The notes: generated by a model not told the origin, from the letters alone. A stretch of 64,000 bases of DNA from CBDHEY01 sp965262305 (GCA_965262305.1 CBDHEY010000002.1:248001-312000); one strand, 5' to 3'. Shown: positions 1-9,764, numbered from the stretch's first letter. Numbers and translations are program-made.

Positions 1-108
1 ATGCCTGAATCTCATATGATTGAAGGTTCGCACTTAGGGATTTTACGTGAAGATGGCGCGAAAGAAATTGTAAAAATAATTCGAAAAAAATTAATGCTAA
101 ATCATTAA
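1..108 (+). CDS. C-terminal end of a probable alpha/beta-hydrolase-fold protein (5' truncated)
   Basis: Only the last 35 codons are inside the window, in frame 1 and ending with TAA at 106-108. The visible residues include EGSHLGIL followed by an amphipathic helix (GAKEIVKIIRKKL). A Gly-Ser/Ala-His-Leu-Gly turn before a final helix is how many alpha/beta hydrolases and polyester-synthase-like proteins end, with the histidine being the catalytic one. This rests on a short motif, so the family is tentative and the true start lies upstream of the window. Confidence 0.35.
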   Translation: MPESHMIEGSHLGILREDGAKEIVKIIRKKLMLNH

Positions 109-487
109 TCTAAAAGCCTGTAAATCCTGATTTAGTATTTTTGCTTTAGAGATATTCTGGTTTGGCCGTTTAAATTGGTTTAAAAGGATGGTCATCTGCT
201 TAAGATAAATAATAAAAAAGTAGTAGATTTGACCTTTGGTTTTGAAGGTAATATTCCCTAACTTTTAGTGAACTAAGTCATCGCGTTTTTCAACAAGTTT
301 CAATTATAATGTTACGCCTGAAATGCGCGTCAGCTTTGAATCATTTAATTGAAATATAATTATTAGCTTGCTCAGCTCATTTCAGTATTTATCGCAGCAA
401 AATTTGTTTTTCTATCGAGAGATGGCGATAAACAAAATTGCAAAATTTAAATTACTTAATCCACTTTTGCTTAGAAGGATCTAAACG
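109..487. other. Intergenic region upstream of the barrel/lipoprotein operon
   Basis: About 380 bases without a gene. AT-rich. Around 397-450 there are interleaved inverted repeats (TTATCGC with GCGATAA, and GCAAAATTTGTTT with AAACAAAATTGC) that would fold in the leader of the downstream gene. The ribosome binding site AGAAGGA lies just before the ATG at 488. I recognise no riboswitch or tRNA. Confidence 0.4.
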
Positions 488-2089
488 ATGTTTTATCGTG
501 ATTTCCCTAAAAATATTTTTGTAAAGTTAGCACAAGCCACGGCTGTTTCGTCGCTGCTTTTTAGTCTAGATGGCTTTGCCGCCGCTCCGATTGCAAATGA
601 TGATGCGCGATCCATTAATGTTAATTTTGCGGCAACTATAGATGTTCTTAATAACGACTCAGACCCAGATGGTGATGACATTGCGGTTATTTTTGTAACT
701 CAACCGCAAAATGGTGTAGTTACATTAAATGATGATGGGGGAGTTACATACCGCCCTGCAACTAACTTTGTTGGTGTCGATAGCTTCACTTATACGATCG
801 CGGATCTTGTTGAAGCTCCAGAACAAGCAACCGCCACAGTTACCGTTACTGTTACTAGCTCTGAGTTTTCCACTCCTACTGACGACATAAATGATCGAAG
901 CGTCGCAGCTGCTTTAGCTGCCGCCTGTGATGCATTGAGTAGCGCATCTGAAACAGAACTTAGTGAGGGGCAATTATTACTCGCTACCCGCTGTGACTCA
1001 TTGCGGGACTTAGCAATTACAAACCCCACGGCAGTTGCAGGTGTTATAGAAGACATCGCACCTGAAGAAACGCTTGCACTCCTGCAAGTGGCTAGCGGCG
1101 CGAGTCAATTGCAGTCACGTGCTGTTCGAAATCGTATTCATTCTATGGGGCAAGGAATCCAAGAAGCCGATGAGAATAACCTAGCTTGGGGTTACCACTC
1201 TGCATATGCTGCTGCAGGTGATGAGTCAATCCAATCACCACTCAATATCTTTGTGAGTGTTCAGGCGAAAGATACTGAACGTGAAAAAACCGAATTGGAA
1301 AACGGATTCGATCTCGATACGCTTGGTTTAACAATCGGTGTTGATTATGCATTTACCCCCGATATGTTTTTAGGGGTAGCACTTGGAACTACGACCAATA
1401 CTTTAGAATACCAAGATAATCAAGGTGAAGTAGATACAGATGTTATTACTCTTATTGCCTTTTATAGTGTAAATCAAGGGAATTTTGCGTTTGATTTTCA
1501 GCTTGGTTTTGATGAATCTGATTTTGAGGTGAGCCGTTTCATTGAATATGAAGAAGGCGGCAGTACTTTGGATATCGAATCTAATGGCGAAACTTCTGGC
1601 AGCCAATATTTTGTCTTCTCAAGCGCGCAATATACTTTTGATTGGAAGACCTTTAATTTGTCTCCATTTTTTCAGCTTGAATATCGAGACGGAGAAGTTG
1701 AATCTTACCAAGAGACAAATATTGCCGGTTTTGATGTCGAACTGGATGCAATGTCATACGATGAAACAAACTTAAATATCGGCGCACGTGGTCAGTTTAT
1801 TGTTCGTCAAAACTGGGGGGTATTAATTCCAAATTTCAATTTTGAAATTATAAATCGTTTAACTGACGAGCAAAATGAAGTAGAGGGGCGCTTTATTTTT
1901 TCTCCAGTTGATACTTCGAGTTTTGTTCTGACAACTGATGAGCCAGATACTTTATTTTTCCGCACTGGCTTAGGTTTGACTGCTGTCTTCCCTCGAGGGT
2001 TGAGTGGTTTTATAAATTTTGAACAAGTAATTGACAGAGATTATTTTGACACTTCTAAATTCAATTTTGGTTTACGAGTTGAACTCTAA
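488..2089 (+). CDS. Outer-membrane protein: Ig-like (cadherin-type) domain plus autotransporter-type beta-barrel
   Basis: 533 residues. A signal peptide is visible (basic start, hydrophobic stretch, cleavage near GFAAA, about residue 32). Residues 33-118 form an Ig-like domain of the type repeated in bacterial adhesins, with DVLNNDSDPDGDDI and a closing SFTYTIAD. Residues 120-240 are helical, rich in Ala and Glu. From about 245 to the end the protein alternates short beta strands with acidic loops and ends in FNFGLRVEL, as expected for an autotransporter-type beta-barrel. It sits in the outer membrane, probably displaying the Ig-like domain. A good Shine-Dalgarno (AGAAGGA) supports the start. 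Only 25 bases separate it from the giant lipoprotein gene downstream, so the two are likely co-transcribed. The substrate or partner is unknown. Confidence 0.7.
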   Translation: MFYRDFPKNIFVKLAQATAVSSLLFSLDGFAAAPIANDDARSINVNFAATIDVLNNDSDPDGDDIAVIFVTQPQNGVVTLNDDGGVTYRPATNFVGVDSFTYTIADLVEAPEQATATVTVTVTSSEFSTPTDDINDRSVAAALAAACDALSSASETELSEGQLLLATRCDSLRDLAITNPTAVAGVIEDIAPEETLALLQVASGASQLQSRAVRNRIHSMGQGIQEADENNLAWGYHSAYAAAGDESIQSPLNIFVSVQAKDTEREKTELENGFDLDTLGLTIGVDYAFTPDMFLGVALGTTTNTLEYQDNQGEVDTDVITLIAFYSVNQGNFAFDFQLGFDESDFEVSRFIEYEEGGSTLDIESNGETSGSQYFVFSSAQYTFDWKTFNLSPFFQLEYRDGEVESYQETNIAGFDVELDAMSYDETNLNIGARGQFIVRQNWGVLIPNFNFEIINRLTDEQNEVEGRFIFSPVDTSSFVLTTDEPDTLFFRTGLGLTAVFPRGLSGFINFEQVIDRDYFDTSKFNFGLRVEL

Positions 2090-2114
2090 ATAGGTAGGTT
2101 TAAAGGGTAGAAAC

Positions 2115-5100
2115 ATGAAGATGGATAGCGTAAATAAAATTTTTCAGGGCGCAAAAAGCGTATTTGCGATAGGTTTGATTTCCATTGTAATTGCTAGTTG
2201 TGGTGGGTCTGGTGGCGATTCTTCCGAATCCGATCGAGTTTCATCTCCTCAAGTTGGGAGCTTTACGAAGATTGCGTCAGATATTAGTGCGACTATTAAT
2301 GTTGATGCCGGGTTATCTCAGGTGAGTGATCCAAATTTATTAGTTCCGCTCACAGGCGTGGCTAATGTATCTGGTGCAGAAGGCTCGGTGCAATATGAAT
2401 GGACGCAAATAGATGGTCCTGTTGCATTTATTCTCAATCCATTTTTATCGACTACCTCTATTTTAGTACCTGATGTTTCAGAGCCCACTGTTATGCATTT
2501 TAGGCTTTCTGCAACCTTGTTTAAATCGGGCGAAAGTACAGGTATCACTAATTCCGATACGATGAGTATCATTATTAATCCTCTCATAGACCCAGTAAGA
2601 GTTATTGGTGAAGTACAGGGAGAGTTGCAAGAGCAGGTTTCTTTTAAAGTTACTTTAGATGAGCCAGCTGAGTCTCCAATCGTATTTTTATATCAAACCG
2701 AAGATCAAACTGCGATCGCGGGCGAAGATTATGAAGCAACTTCTGGAACGCTAGTTTTTGAAGCGGGTGAGCAAGAACAGACAGTTTTCGTTAACTTAAT
2801 TACAGATGAAGTCAGTGATGGTGATAAGCACTTTTTACTCAGGTTAGAAGCAACAGAGGCAGATATTGCAGATGCCTTTGGTTTTGGTGTTATTGTCGAT
2901 AACGAATCTCCTGGTACTCGAAGCATTTCTGAACCTCCAGTAGCTCGGGGTTTAAGCGATACAGATCAATCTAGATTATCTGGTGCACAAGGAATTGTTC
3001 GGGTCAACTTAGAGTGGCCTTCTGATAATAATGACATTGATGTTGTTGTTGTAGACCCCTGTGGTAATGAAATTTCATTTGGTTCTAGATTAGCTGATTG
3101 CGAAGGCTTTACCGGTCAGTTAGAGGCTGATAATGGCGATGCTGGAGTGACGCTTTCGGCTGAAAATATTTTCTGGGGTGAACAAGCTCCTTTCGGTGAA
3201 TATACCGTACGTATAATCCATTTTGCCGGTGAGCCAACAGAATACACTTTGCGAGCGTTTTGGGGTAACGAAAGCGCGGTTATTGAAGGTGCTATAGCCA
3301 ACGGTGAAACACTTGATGTCTTCACGTTTATTTATGGTCCTCAGCCAACGTCAACTGCTACACCAACTCCTAGTCCAGAACCACAAGGCCTTCCTGTTGG
3401 TGACATTTCATTTAGAAGCATTGATGCCGTGGAGTCTGAAGCTGGAGTTATCATTTTAGATAGTGGTGAAGCTCAGCAGGGCGGTGGTTTATCTTTGCAA
3501 AATCAAGCAGAGTTGAGCTCTATTCCTGGTGGCGTATATCAAAATGCTATTTTGCTTGGTGCAAATGCACAATTGGGTGGGTCGCTCAATTACGTAGACA
3601 ATTACGATAATTTTTTAATGAACGTCTACTTTAATAGCAACCTTTTCCCTGATACGTTTACCTCCATTTTTAATTTAGAAGCAGTGCTCACTGGGCAAGA
3701 TGGAAATAATATATTTTCTATCATTGAACTTATTGCAGAACCGCAATTCTTTGGTGAAGCTGAAGGCTCTGGTGAATTTGCTCTATCATCTATCGGTTCG
3801 CCAGCGAGCTACCAAGTCACCGTATTCGGCAGAACATTCTTGGCGCCTTATTTACCCGGGGAGTGGGGTATGCTGACTCTGCAGGTTTCTGACTCTATTG
3901 AAACTGAAATGACCGAGATGATCATTTATTTTAATGGTCAAGAGCTAGCCCGATTTGAAACTGTTGAGTATACGGGGTTTGAATTTGATAGCCTCTTTAT
4001 TTCCCAGTCAGATTCAGCGACATATTTCGATGGTTTGACCTTTTGGAAAGATACACTTGTAACACAAGATGATCTTACAGAATTGTTTGATTCTCTAACA
4101 AATGTACCTGTGCCGACACCGACATCGACGCCAAATCCACAGCCTTCACCGCAGCTGTCGCCAACACCAAACCCTACTCCGTCTGCGTTGCCAAGCCCGG
4201 TTGTGACTCCAACGGTAATACCAAGCCCTACGGCTACTTCATCACCAAGTCCAACTGCAACGCCAACATCGAATCCGTCGCCGAGTCCATCCGCCTCACC
4301 GACGTTGAATCCTTCGCCAAGCCCATCTGCGACGCCGACTTCGAACCCATCACCTAGTCCGACTGCGTCGCCGACATCGAATCCATCTCCATCGGTTACT
4401 CCGTCACCTGCTGGCAGTCCAACGCCGTCTCCTACACCAACGATGGATCCTAGTGTTCTACCGACGCCTACAGTTGCTGTGTATGCTGAAGACTACGATC
4501 CTCAGTTGCAATATATCGCATCGCCAGTTACGTCAGAAGCAACATTTACCGGGAGAGCACCACAGGTATCAGAAAACGGATTTGGGCCAAGAGCTATTCC
4601 AATGTACCCGAATGAAAGGGCGTTGCTTAGTGGAGTAGATTTTTTGCCAAGTGGCAATTCCTTTAGTTTTAATATCTTCTTTCAGTCGGACACAAGCTTA
4701 GAAGCGAATGAGCGCTTAAGTTTGAGTTTTAGTGGCAGAGAGATTCGCTTATTTCCTACTTCCAGCGGGTTCGACGCTGTGTTGTCTGATGGGCTTTCGA
4801 TTCTCCTTGCACAAGAAAATCTAAACATAACGGATCAGTGGAATAGTCTGGGGTTTGTTTATCAAGAAAGGGGTGCACAAGACCTTCTACAAATATATTT
4901 GAATGGAGTGCTCGCGGGAGAGCAATCTTGGAGTTTTTCTGACCCCAACGATATACCAGTAAACTTGTACGATTTTGTATTGTCGGTGACGCGGCCCCCG
5001 GTATTTGCCGAAGTTGAAGTGCAAGAGGCTGTTCTATCTAGTGATGGCCAGCAGCGAAAATTTTTGGTCGATGCTATAGAATTCTGGGACGACCAGGTTT

Positions 5101-7088
5101 TAAACGAAGAGCAAATGCGTTTGGCTGCGAGTCGCATTCAAGCAGACATTCCAACACCGGATGTCGAGTTTTATTCTTTCAACGAAATTTCCGGCCTACT
5201 TGGTACCCAAATTCCTAACACTGGTGTTGATGTATTTAGCCCATTGAACCTTCGTCAGACAATACCAACCGGTAATCGTTCTGGTGCACCGAATATTCAA
5301 GCAATTGATATTGCTGGACAAGAGGCTCGATCCGATTCAGGTAGTACCAATCAAGATGTCGATCGTTTTATATTAGATTTTTATTTTCTCGCGACACCGG
5401 GAGAGGGGACTAAGTTAGAAATGGCTTTATCAGAAGTCGATCCACCTTTTATTGATTGGAGTTTTCTATCGGTCGTTAATGAGCCTACAATTGGATATGT
5501 TGTCAATTTATTTGGTAGACAGCTTGAGTTGCCTATCGGCAATCCTCGGTCTTCATTATGGAGTAGATTAGCTCTGTCATACCGAGTCCAAGTCGATGTT
5601 GATGGCGTAGAACAAGGTGTTTTTGATGTTTACAGTGGTAGCGGTTCTAACAATTTTGTTGGGAGCGTTGTACTAGACAATGCTCCATCTAATCTTTTAT
5701 CAGTTGTCGCCATGCGGACTGAACTCCAAGAGATTGCACAAGCGGACAATGTGCGTCTTTGGAAAAACCGACAGTTTACGCAAGATCAGTATGATGAACT
5801 CTTCGGGGTTGAAGAAACGAATTGGGAACCTGAAGAAATTCGTGCTCCTACTGGTAATATTTTTGATATTTCTTTGAACAGTCGTGGTAACGGTGTGGGC
5901 ATCTGGTATGTAGATGGCCAACCGAATCTTGCACTGTTTGACAAGGATGGGTTGTGGCAGCTACCATTTTTAGATATATCAATTAATCCTACGCAGGTTT
6001 CGTTCTTTAATAACAACCAAGGTATTGCTTTGGGAGAGGTATTCGATCAAGGTGCTAGAGAAATTAGAGCAATTCAGTATTCTTCTTTCTCAGGTTGGTC
6101 TAATCCAATAACCGTACTTACAGACCAATTTATTGGTGGCGTTTCATACAGTAATTTGAACCTTGTTCATGACAATGCTGGAAACGCGTTAGCACTTGTT
6201 GAGCGGACCGTAGACGATGAGGTGTTTGATTTTAGTATTTTGGCGATCCCATACAATAATGGTCAGTGGGGACAGCCGACTCCGCTAATTAACACTTCCG
6301 ATCTTAGCCCTGGTTTCACAAGTGATTTTAACTCTCAGATTGCGATGAGTAGCGACGGTATTGCGGCAGCAGTTTGGGATAACCCTGTTGACTCGACTAA
6401 AGAAGGTGCTGTTTATTTTAGAGGGGCCTGGAGCCAGGTTGAAACGATTGTTTCAACGCCCCGTTCGTCTTCGCCTAAGATTGCTATTGCTAAAAGAGGG
6501 ATTGGTATCGGAGCCTGGTCGCAAGATAACCAAATATTAGGCGTAAGTGCGGACATTGATTTTGGTGATGGAGGAGTAAGTCTGCGCTGGCTTGCTGAAT
6601 CCGCACTATTCTCTCTTCCTGGAGAAACGTTCATCGACAATTTTGATATCGCTATTAATGACACTGGTATTGCCGCGATCGTGACGGAATCCCAGAGTGG
6701 TGAAGCTCGTGAGGTTGACTATATTATTCTCGATACAAATGCCGTTGATGCTAATAATAATTTTGTGGTTCTTTCTCAAGGTCAGCTCGGAAGTGAATTA
6801 AATGCGCCTCGTTACCCTACCTTAGATGTTTCGGCTAATCATCGCGGAAGCTTTGCCGTAGTATGGGGTAGTCTTAATGTAACGGATTTGTTTATTAGCG
6901 GTGGCACAAGCTCTCCGGCGATTCAGCGAGATGATAGTGTTTTACTTAATAGGGTAGAGATGAGCCAAAGCGCTCAAGGTGAAGCGATAATTCTCTATGA
7001 TACTTTAGATCCGCAAACCCAAGGGTCAGATGTTCGATCGGTGCTACGACAAAGAACATTTACACCTTTCTGCAACAGTTGTTTCTAA
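2115..7088 (+). CDS. Giant multidomain surface lipoprotein (Ig-like, Calx-beta, LamG-like domains)
   Basis: 1657 residues. Lipoprotein signal with lipobox IASC (Cys29) followed by GGSGGDSS. In order: an Ig/PKD-like domain (about 65-150); a Calx-beta domain (about 160-265, with AIAGEDYEATSGTLVFEAGE); a YfaP-like beta domain (about 290-405, with DNNDIDVVVVDPCGNEI); a concanavalin/LamG-like domain (about 425-650); a Pro-Thr/Ser linker (about 660-780); two further LamG-like domains (about 800-1230); and a C-terminal region of repeated short beta units (about 1240-1657, 'GxGIWYVDG'-like) that may form a propeller. It ends CNSCF. Calx-beta and LamG domains usually bind calcium and glycans, so an adhesin or polysaccharide-binding role is an inference. 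It is translated just after the barrel protein, suggesting they work together at the cell surface. Confidence 0.75.
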   Translation: MKMDSVNKIFQGAKSVFAIGLISIVIASCGGSGGDSSESDRVSSPQVGSFTKIASDISATINVDAGLSQVSDPNLLVPLTGVANVSGAEGSVQYEWTQIDGPVAFILNPFLSTTSILVPDVSEPTVMHFRLSATLFKSGESTGITNSDTMSIIINPLIDPVRVIGEVQGELQEQVSFKVTLDEPAESPIVFLYQTEDQTAIAGEDYEATSGTLVFEAGEQEQTVFVNLITDEVSDGDKHFLLRLEATEADIADAFGFGVIVDNESPGTRSISEPPVARGLSDTDQSRLSGAQGIVRVNLEWPSDNNDIDVVVVDPCGNEISFGSRLADCEGFTGQLEADNGDAGVTLSAENIFWGEQAPFGEYTVRIIHFAGEPTEYTLRAFWGNESAVIEGAIANGETLDVFTFIYGPQPTSTATPTPSPEPQGLPVGDISFRSIDAVESEAGVIILDSGEAQQGGGLSLQNQAELSSIPGGVYQNAILLGANAQLGGSLNYVDNYDNFLMNVYFNSNLFPDTFTSIFNLEAVLTGQDGNNIFSIIELIAEPQFFGEAEGSGEFALSSIGSPASYQVTVFGRTFLAPYLPGEWGMLTLQVSDSIETEMTEMIIYFNGQELARFETVEYTGFEFDSLFISQSDSATYFDGLTFWKDTLVTQDDLTELFDSLTNVPVPTPTSTPNPQPSPQLSPTPNPTPSALPSPVVTPTVIPSPTATSSPSPTATPTSNPSPSPSASPTLNPSPSPSATPTSNPSPSPTASPTSNPSPSVTPSPAGSPTPSPTPTMDPSVLPTPTVAVYAEDYDPQLQYIASPVTSEATFTGRAPQVSENGFGPRAIPMYPNERALLSGVDFLPSGNSFSFNIFFQSDTSLEANERLSLSFSGREIRLFPTSSGFDAVLSDGLSILLAQENLNITDQWNSLGFVYQERGAQDLLQIYLNGVLAGEQSWSFSDPNDIPVNLYDFVLSVTRPPVFAEVEVQEAVLSSDGQQRKFLVDAIEFWDDQVLNEEQMRLAASRIQADIPTPDVEFYSFNEISGLLGTQIPNTGVDVFSPLNLRQTIPTGNRSGAPNIQAIDIAGQEARSDSGSTNQDVDRFILDFYFLATPGEGTKLEMALSEVDPPFIDWSFLSVVNEPTIGYVVNLFGRQLELPIGNPRSSLWSRLALSYRVQVDVDGVEQGVFDVYSGSGSNNFVGSVVLDNAPSNLLSVVAMRTELQEIAQADNVRLWKNRQFTQDQYDELFGVEETNWEPEEIRAPTGNIFDISLNSRGNGVGIWYVDGQPNLALFDKDGLWQLPFLDISINPTQVSFFNNNQGIALGEVFDQGAREIRAIQYSSFSGWSNPITVLTDQFIGGVSYSNLNLVHDNAGNALALVERTVDDEVFDFSILAIPYNNGQWGQPTPLINTSDLSPGFTSDFNSQIAMSSDGIAAAVWDNPVDSTKEGAVYFRGAWSQVETIVSTPRSSSPKIAIAKRGIGIGAWSQDNQILGVSADIDFGDGGVSLRWLAESALFSLPGETFIDNFDIAINDTGIAAIVTESQSGEAREVDYIILDTNAVDANNNFVVLSQGQLGSELNAPRYPTLDVSANHRGSFAVVWGSLNVTDLFISGGTSSPAIQRDDSVLLNRVEMSQSAQGEAIILYDTLDPQTQGSDVRSVLRQRTFTPFCNSCF
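4098..4460 (+). repeat. Degenerate tandem repeat encoding a Pro-Thr-Ser linker
   Basis: Coding repeat inside the giant lipoprotein. Units of the type PSPSPSATPTSN recur (for example around 4255-4400), with synonymous variation in CCG/CCA and ACG/TCG codons. It encodes a flexible linker about 120 residues long between two LamG-like domains. Such repeats expand and contract easily. Confidence 0.8.
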
Positions 7089-7109
7089 TTTTCTTAATCG
7101 TTATTGCAG

Positions 7110-7150
7110 TATGGCTAGGTTGATAATTTATTAGTATCACCCTAGCTATA
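7110..7150. terminator. Hairpin between convergent genes, probable bidirectional terminator
   Basis: Arms 7110-7125 (TATGGCTAGGTTGATA) and 7135-7150 (TATCACCCTAGCTATA) pair over 16 positions with two G-U-type mismatches and a 9-base loop. It lies between the end of the lipoprotein gene and the end of the minus-strand dehydrogenase gene. The following T-run is weak (TTCTCTT), so intrinsic termination is plausible but not certain. Confidence 0.5.
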
Positions 7151-7207
7151 TTCTCTTAGCTTTGAATAAACGATCTTTTACTTACCTCAGTTGTAATTAA
7201 ATGCTTT

Positions 7208-8071
7208 TCATTTCGAAAAGAGCTTAGCCACGGCTGTCATGTTAAGTTTTCCATAGCCATTTGCTACCGCTTGGCTGAAAACCTGGTGAGATGCTTGTGT
7301 CATTGGTGTGCTGATGTCGGATTGAAGCGCGTGAAAATATCTCAGGTCTTTGTCCATAAGCTCAACGGGAAATAAAGATGCATGATTGTTTTCTTGAATG
7401 AGTTTTGAAATAATTTTCGATACGGGGCTTGCTAAAGGTGTTTGTAAAATCGCATCGAATGCATTTGAAGTATCTGTCTTTGTTCTCTCTAGTACACTAA
7501 GAAGTTCCGCAATACTTGCAACCTGAATGCTTAAGAATGCGTTGTTAATTAATTTTGTTGTGGTGCCCGCGCCGAGGTCTCCTAAATGATGTTGCTGTTG
7601 CCCCATCTTTTTAAGAACTGGTAGTGCTCTTGAAAACGCGCTTTCAGAACCACCTATAAAGAAATGCAACGCTGCTGCTTCCGCTTGGGGAAGTGAGCCA
7701 ACGACCGGTGCATCAATTAACTCTATACCTTTTGAGTCACAGGATTTTCCCAGCGACTGAATCCAATCTGTTGATAGCGTCGAGCATTCAATAACAAGTG
7801 CTCCAGACTCGATAGCCGATAAAGCACCATGTTGTCCATCCCATGTATTTTGTGAGGCAATATCATCACTCAACATGGAAATCACTATATCCGCGCCTTC
7901 ACAGGCCTTAGCAGGAGTTTCAGCCACTGAGTCGTCCATCTTTAGGTCTTTAATAAATTGATGTGCTGTTTCCAATGTTCGGTTCCATACGGACAAGCTA
8001 TATTCAGTATCTACGAGGTGTTTGATCATTCTTTGGCCCATGGCACCAAGCCCTAAAAATGCGAGTTTCAT
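7208..8071 (-). CDS. NAD(P)-dependent beta-hydroxyacid dehydrogenase (3-hydroxyisobutyrate dehydrogenase family)
   Basis: 287 residues, the usual family length. The N-terminal Rossmann fold starts at once with GLGAMGQRM and a following VWNRT. The substrate-binding segment DAPVVGSLPQAEAA and the catalytic-lysine region GAGTTTKLINNAFL (about 163-177) are both present. Members oxidise short beta-hydroxyacids or reduce tartronate semialdehyde and glyoxylate-type substrates; which one applies here cannot be read from the sequence. It is cytoplasmic. It is divergent from a LysR regulator gene, which commonly means that regulator controls it. Confidence 0.8.
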   Translation of the reverse strand: MKLAFLGLGAMGQRMIKHLVDTEYSLSVWNRTLETAHQFIKDLKMDDSVAETPAKACEGADIVISMLSDDIASQNTWDGQHGALSAIESGALVIECSTLSTDWIQSLGKSCDSKGIELIDAPVVGSLPQAEAAALHFFIGGSESAFSRALPVLKKMGQQQHHLGDLGAGTTTKLINNAFLSIQVASIAELLSVLERTKTDTSNAFDAILQTPLASPVSKIISKLIQENNHASLFPVELMDKDLRYFHALQSDISTPMTQASHQVFSQAVANGYGKLNMTAVAKLFSK

Positions 8072-8108
8072 TGTTTTGCTCCGAGTAATGTTTTAAGGAG
8101 TTAAGATT

Positions 8109-8136
8109 ATATTTATGTTAATTTATCAATAAATAT
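8109..8136. promoter_or_regulatory. Inverted repeat in the divergent promoter region, candidate LysR-type operator
   Basis: Perfect 8-bp arms ATATTTAT (8109-8116) and ATAAATAT (8129-8136), separated by 12 bases, between the divergent dehydrogenase and LysR genes. LysR regulators typically bind interrupted dyads of the T-N11-A type in such regions. The local sequence is very AT-rich, which lowers the weight of the symmetry. Confidence 0.35.
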
Positions 8137-8198
8137 CTAATTTTGAATTTTAGTTGTGTATAAAACGCATTAATTTAAATGTTTACTGAGGTATACTT

Positions 8199-9098
8199 TT
8201 GAATATTGATGATCTTAAATTGTTTGTTTCTGTCGCAAGTCATGGAAATTTTAGCTTAGCAGCAAGAGATAAAAACCTTGATCCTTCTTCTGTTTCAAGA
8301 AGTATTGCGGGGCTTGAAAGCGAATTAGGCTTTCGGTTGTTTCAGCGTACCACACGAAAGTTGGCGCTAACTGACAGCGGTAGAAATTATTTATCAAGAT
8401 TAAGCCCTGTTCTTGAAGAATTAGATATGGCAAGAGAAGACGTGTTGGCTCAAAATTCATCTCCGGCAGGTACTCTGCGCATGACCGCGCCTGTTTCATT
8501 TGGCCAAGCATGTCTGCTGCCTGTCACAGAAGCCTTTCAAAACGAATACCCTGATATTCGTCTGGAATACAAATTTACAGATCAAGTGTTAGATCTTGTT
8601 GAAAACAATATTGACCTTGCTTGTCGAATGGTTGCTCAGGGATCAGATCTTGTGAGTGTCAAATTGTTTACAACTCGTTACCATGTTTGTGCGAGTCCCT
8701 GCTATCTTAAAAAAAGCAGCCCCTTAACGCAGCCTCAAATGTTATCGAAGCATAAATCGTTAGTATTCGATCTTCCTAGGTTTCGCTCTCGCTGGATATT
8801 TAAGGCTCAAGATGGTGGGCAAGAAGAGGTTACCGTTAATTCCAATATAATGATCTCGAGTGCTTTGGCGTTACGTGAAGCCTGCCTAGATGGTTTGGGA
8901 CCATGCCTATTGCCAGATTGGCTGGTTAGAGAAGATGTGAAATCTGGACGCTTAATTGACGTCTTTTCGAATTATCATGTGACCGCTACGAGCTTTGATA
9001 CTGCGGTATGGTTGCTCTATCCATCGAGAAAATACCTCCCCACCAAAACTCGAGTGATGATCGATTTTTTAAAACGAAAGTTCAAATCCGATATGTAA
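8199..9098 (+). CDS. LysR-family transcriptional regulator
   Basis: 299 residues. The N-terminal winged helix-turn-helix is clear (NFSLAARDKNLDPSSVSRSI, then LGFRLFQRTTRKLALTDSG). It is followed by the two-lobed substrate-binding domain (about 90-295, with the usual RMTAPVSFGQACLLPVTEAF strand-helix). The start is a TTG at 8199, supported by a TGAGGT Shine-Dalgarno at 8187-8192 and by the conserved N-terminal DDLKLFV. It most resembles the subgroup that regulates a divergent oxidoreductase. The target is probably the adjacent dehydrogenase gene and its own promoter. The effector is unknown. Confidence 0.85.
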   Translation: MNIDDLKLFVSVASHGNFSLAARDKNLDPSSVSRSIAGLESELGFRLFQRTTRKLALTDSGRNYLSRLSPVLEELDMAREDVLAQNSSPAGTLRMTAPVSFGQACLLPVTEAFQNEYPDIRLEYKFTDQVLDLVENNIDLACRMVAQGSDLVSVKLFTTRYHVCASPCYLKKSSPLTQPQMLSKHKSLVFDLPRFRSRWIFKAQDGGQEEVTVNSNIMISSALALREACLDGLGPCLLPDWLVREDVKSGRLIDVFSNYHVTATSFDTAVWLLYPSRKYLPTKTRVMIDFLKRKFKSDM

Positions 9099-9187
9099 TA
9101 AACGTTTTTTATTTTACTTAGTGCTTGAGTTTGCAAAGATGTGTAATTAGCTTCAAATTCATTCAAAATAGAACGAAGATAGGCATT

Positions 9188-9693
9188 GTGGAACAGCAAA
9201 GCTACCAAATTGAAAATCTATCCAAGGTATCTGATTGGATCGAATTAGTCGCTAATTGGCACTACCATGAGTGGGTGAAACGCCAACCATCTACTTCTAA
9301 AAGTAGTGAAGAAGACGCGATTACTGAAAAACTTCGTCGCCAAAATAATCTGAGTCAACATCTTGGTGATACAGCCATCCCTTCCACTTATATTCTGCAT
9401 GACTGTCGTCGACCGTTAGGGTCAGTGAGTTTAGTTAATTATCAATTTGGAAAAAGCGTCTCTAATAGCAGTATCTGGCTGACTAATCTCTATGTTGTTA
9501 AGGAGCTAAGACGACGTGGTTTGGGGGCCGTTTACTTGCACACGCAATAGAAATTGCTAAATCACTAAAAATACAAGAACTAAAGCTTTATACCCATGAT
9601 TCTGAGAGTTACTACTTGTCTAGGGGTTGGAAGACCCTGGGTTATCACAGTATACAAGGTCATTCATGCGCGATTATGATTTTTAGTTATTAG
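9188..9693 (+). pseudogene. GNAT-family acetyltransferase gene interrupted by a -1 frameshift
   Basis: The first frame begins at a GTG at 9188 (or a TTG at 9125) and encodes the N-terminal half of a GNAT fold up to the acetyl-CoA-binding motif RRRGLG. It then runs into TAG at 9548-9550. The +1-shifted frame continues the same fold without a break: GRLLAHAIEIAKSLKIQE, then LKLYTHDSESYYLSRGWKTL, ending at TAG 9691-9693. The break is at a run of five G (9523-9527) where six would restore RRGLGGRLLAHA. All the parts of a GNAT of about 168 residues are present, so this is either a recent single-base deletion or a sequencing error in a homopolymer. The substrate is unknown. Confidence 0.8.
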
Positions 9694-9764
9694 TGGGGTT
9701 GTTAACTATAATTTTCTGGAAATTAAACTAAGCTAATAGGATTAGCAATTATTTTTCAATCTCT

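Noticed and set aside
4098..4460. Repetitive DNA that could look like a CRISPR or satellite array
   Set aside because: The units are degenerate, in frame, lack spacers, and encode a Pro-Thr linker; similar coding repeats occur at 53328-53465 and 60343-60447.
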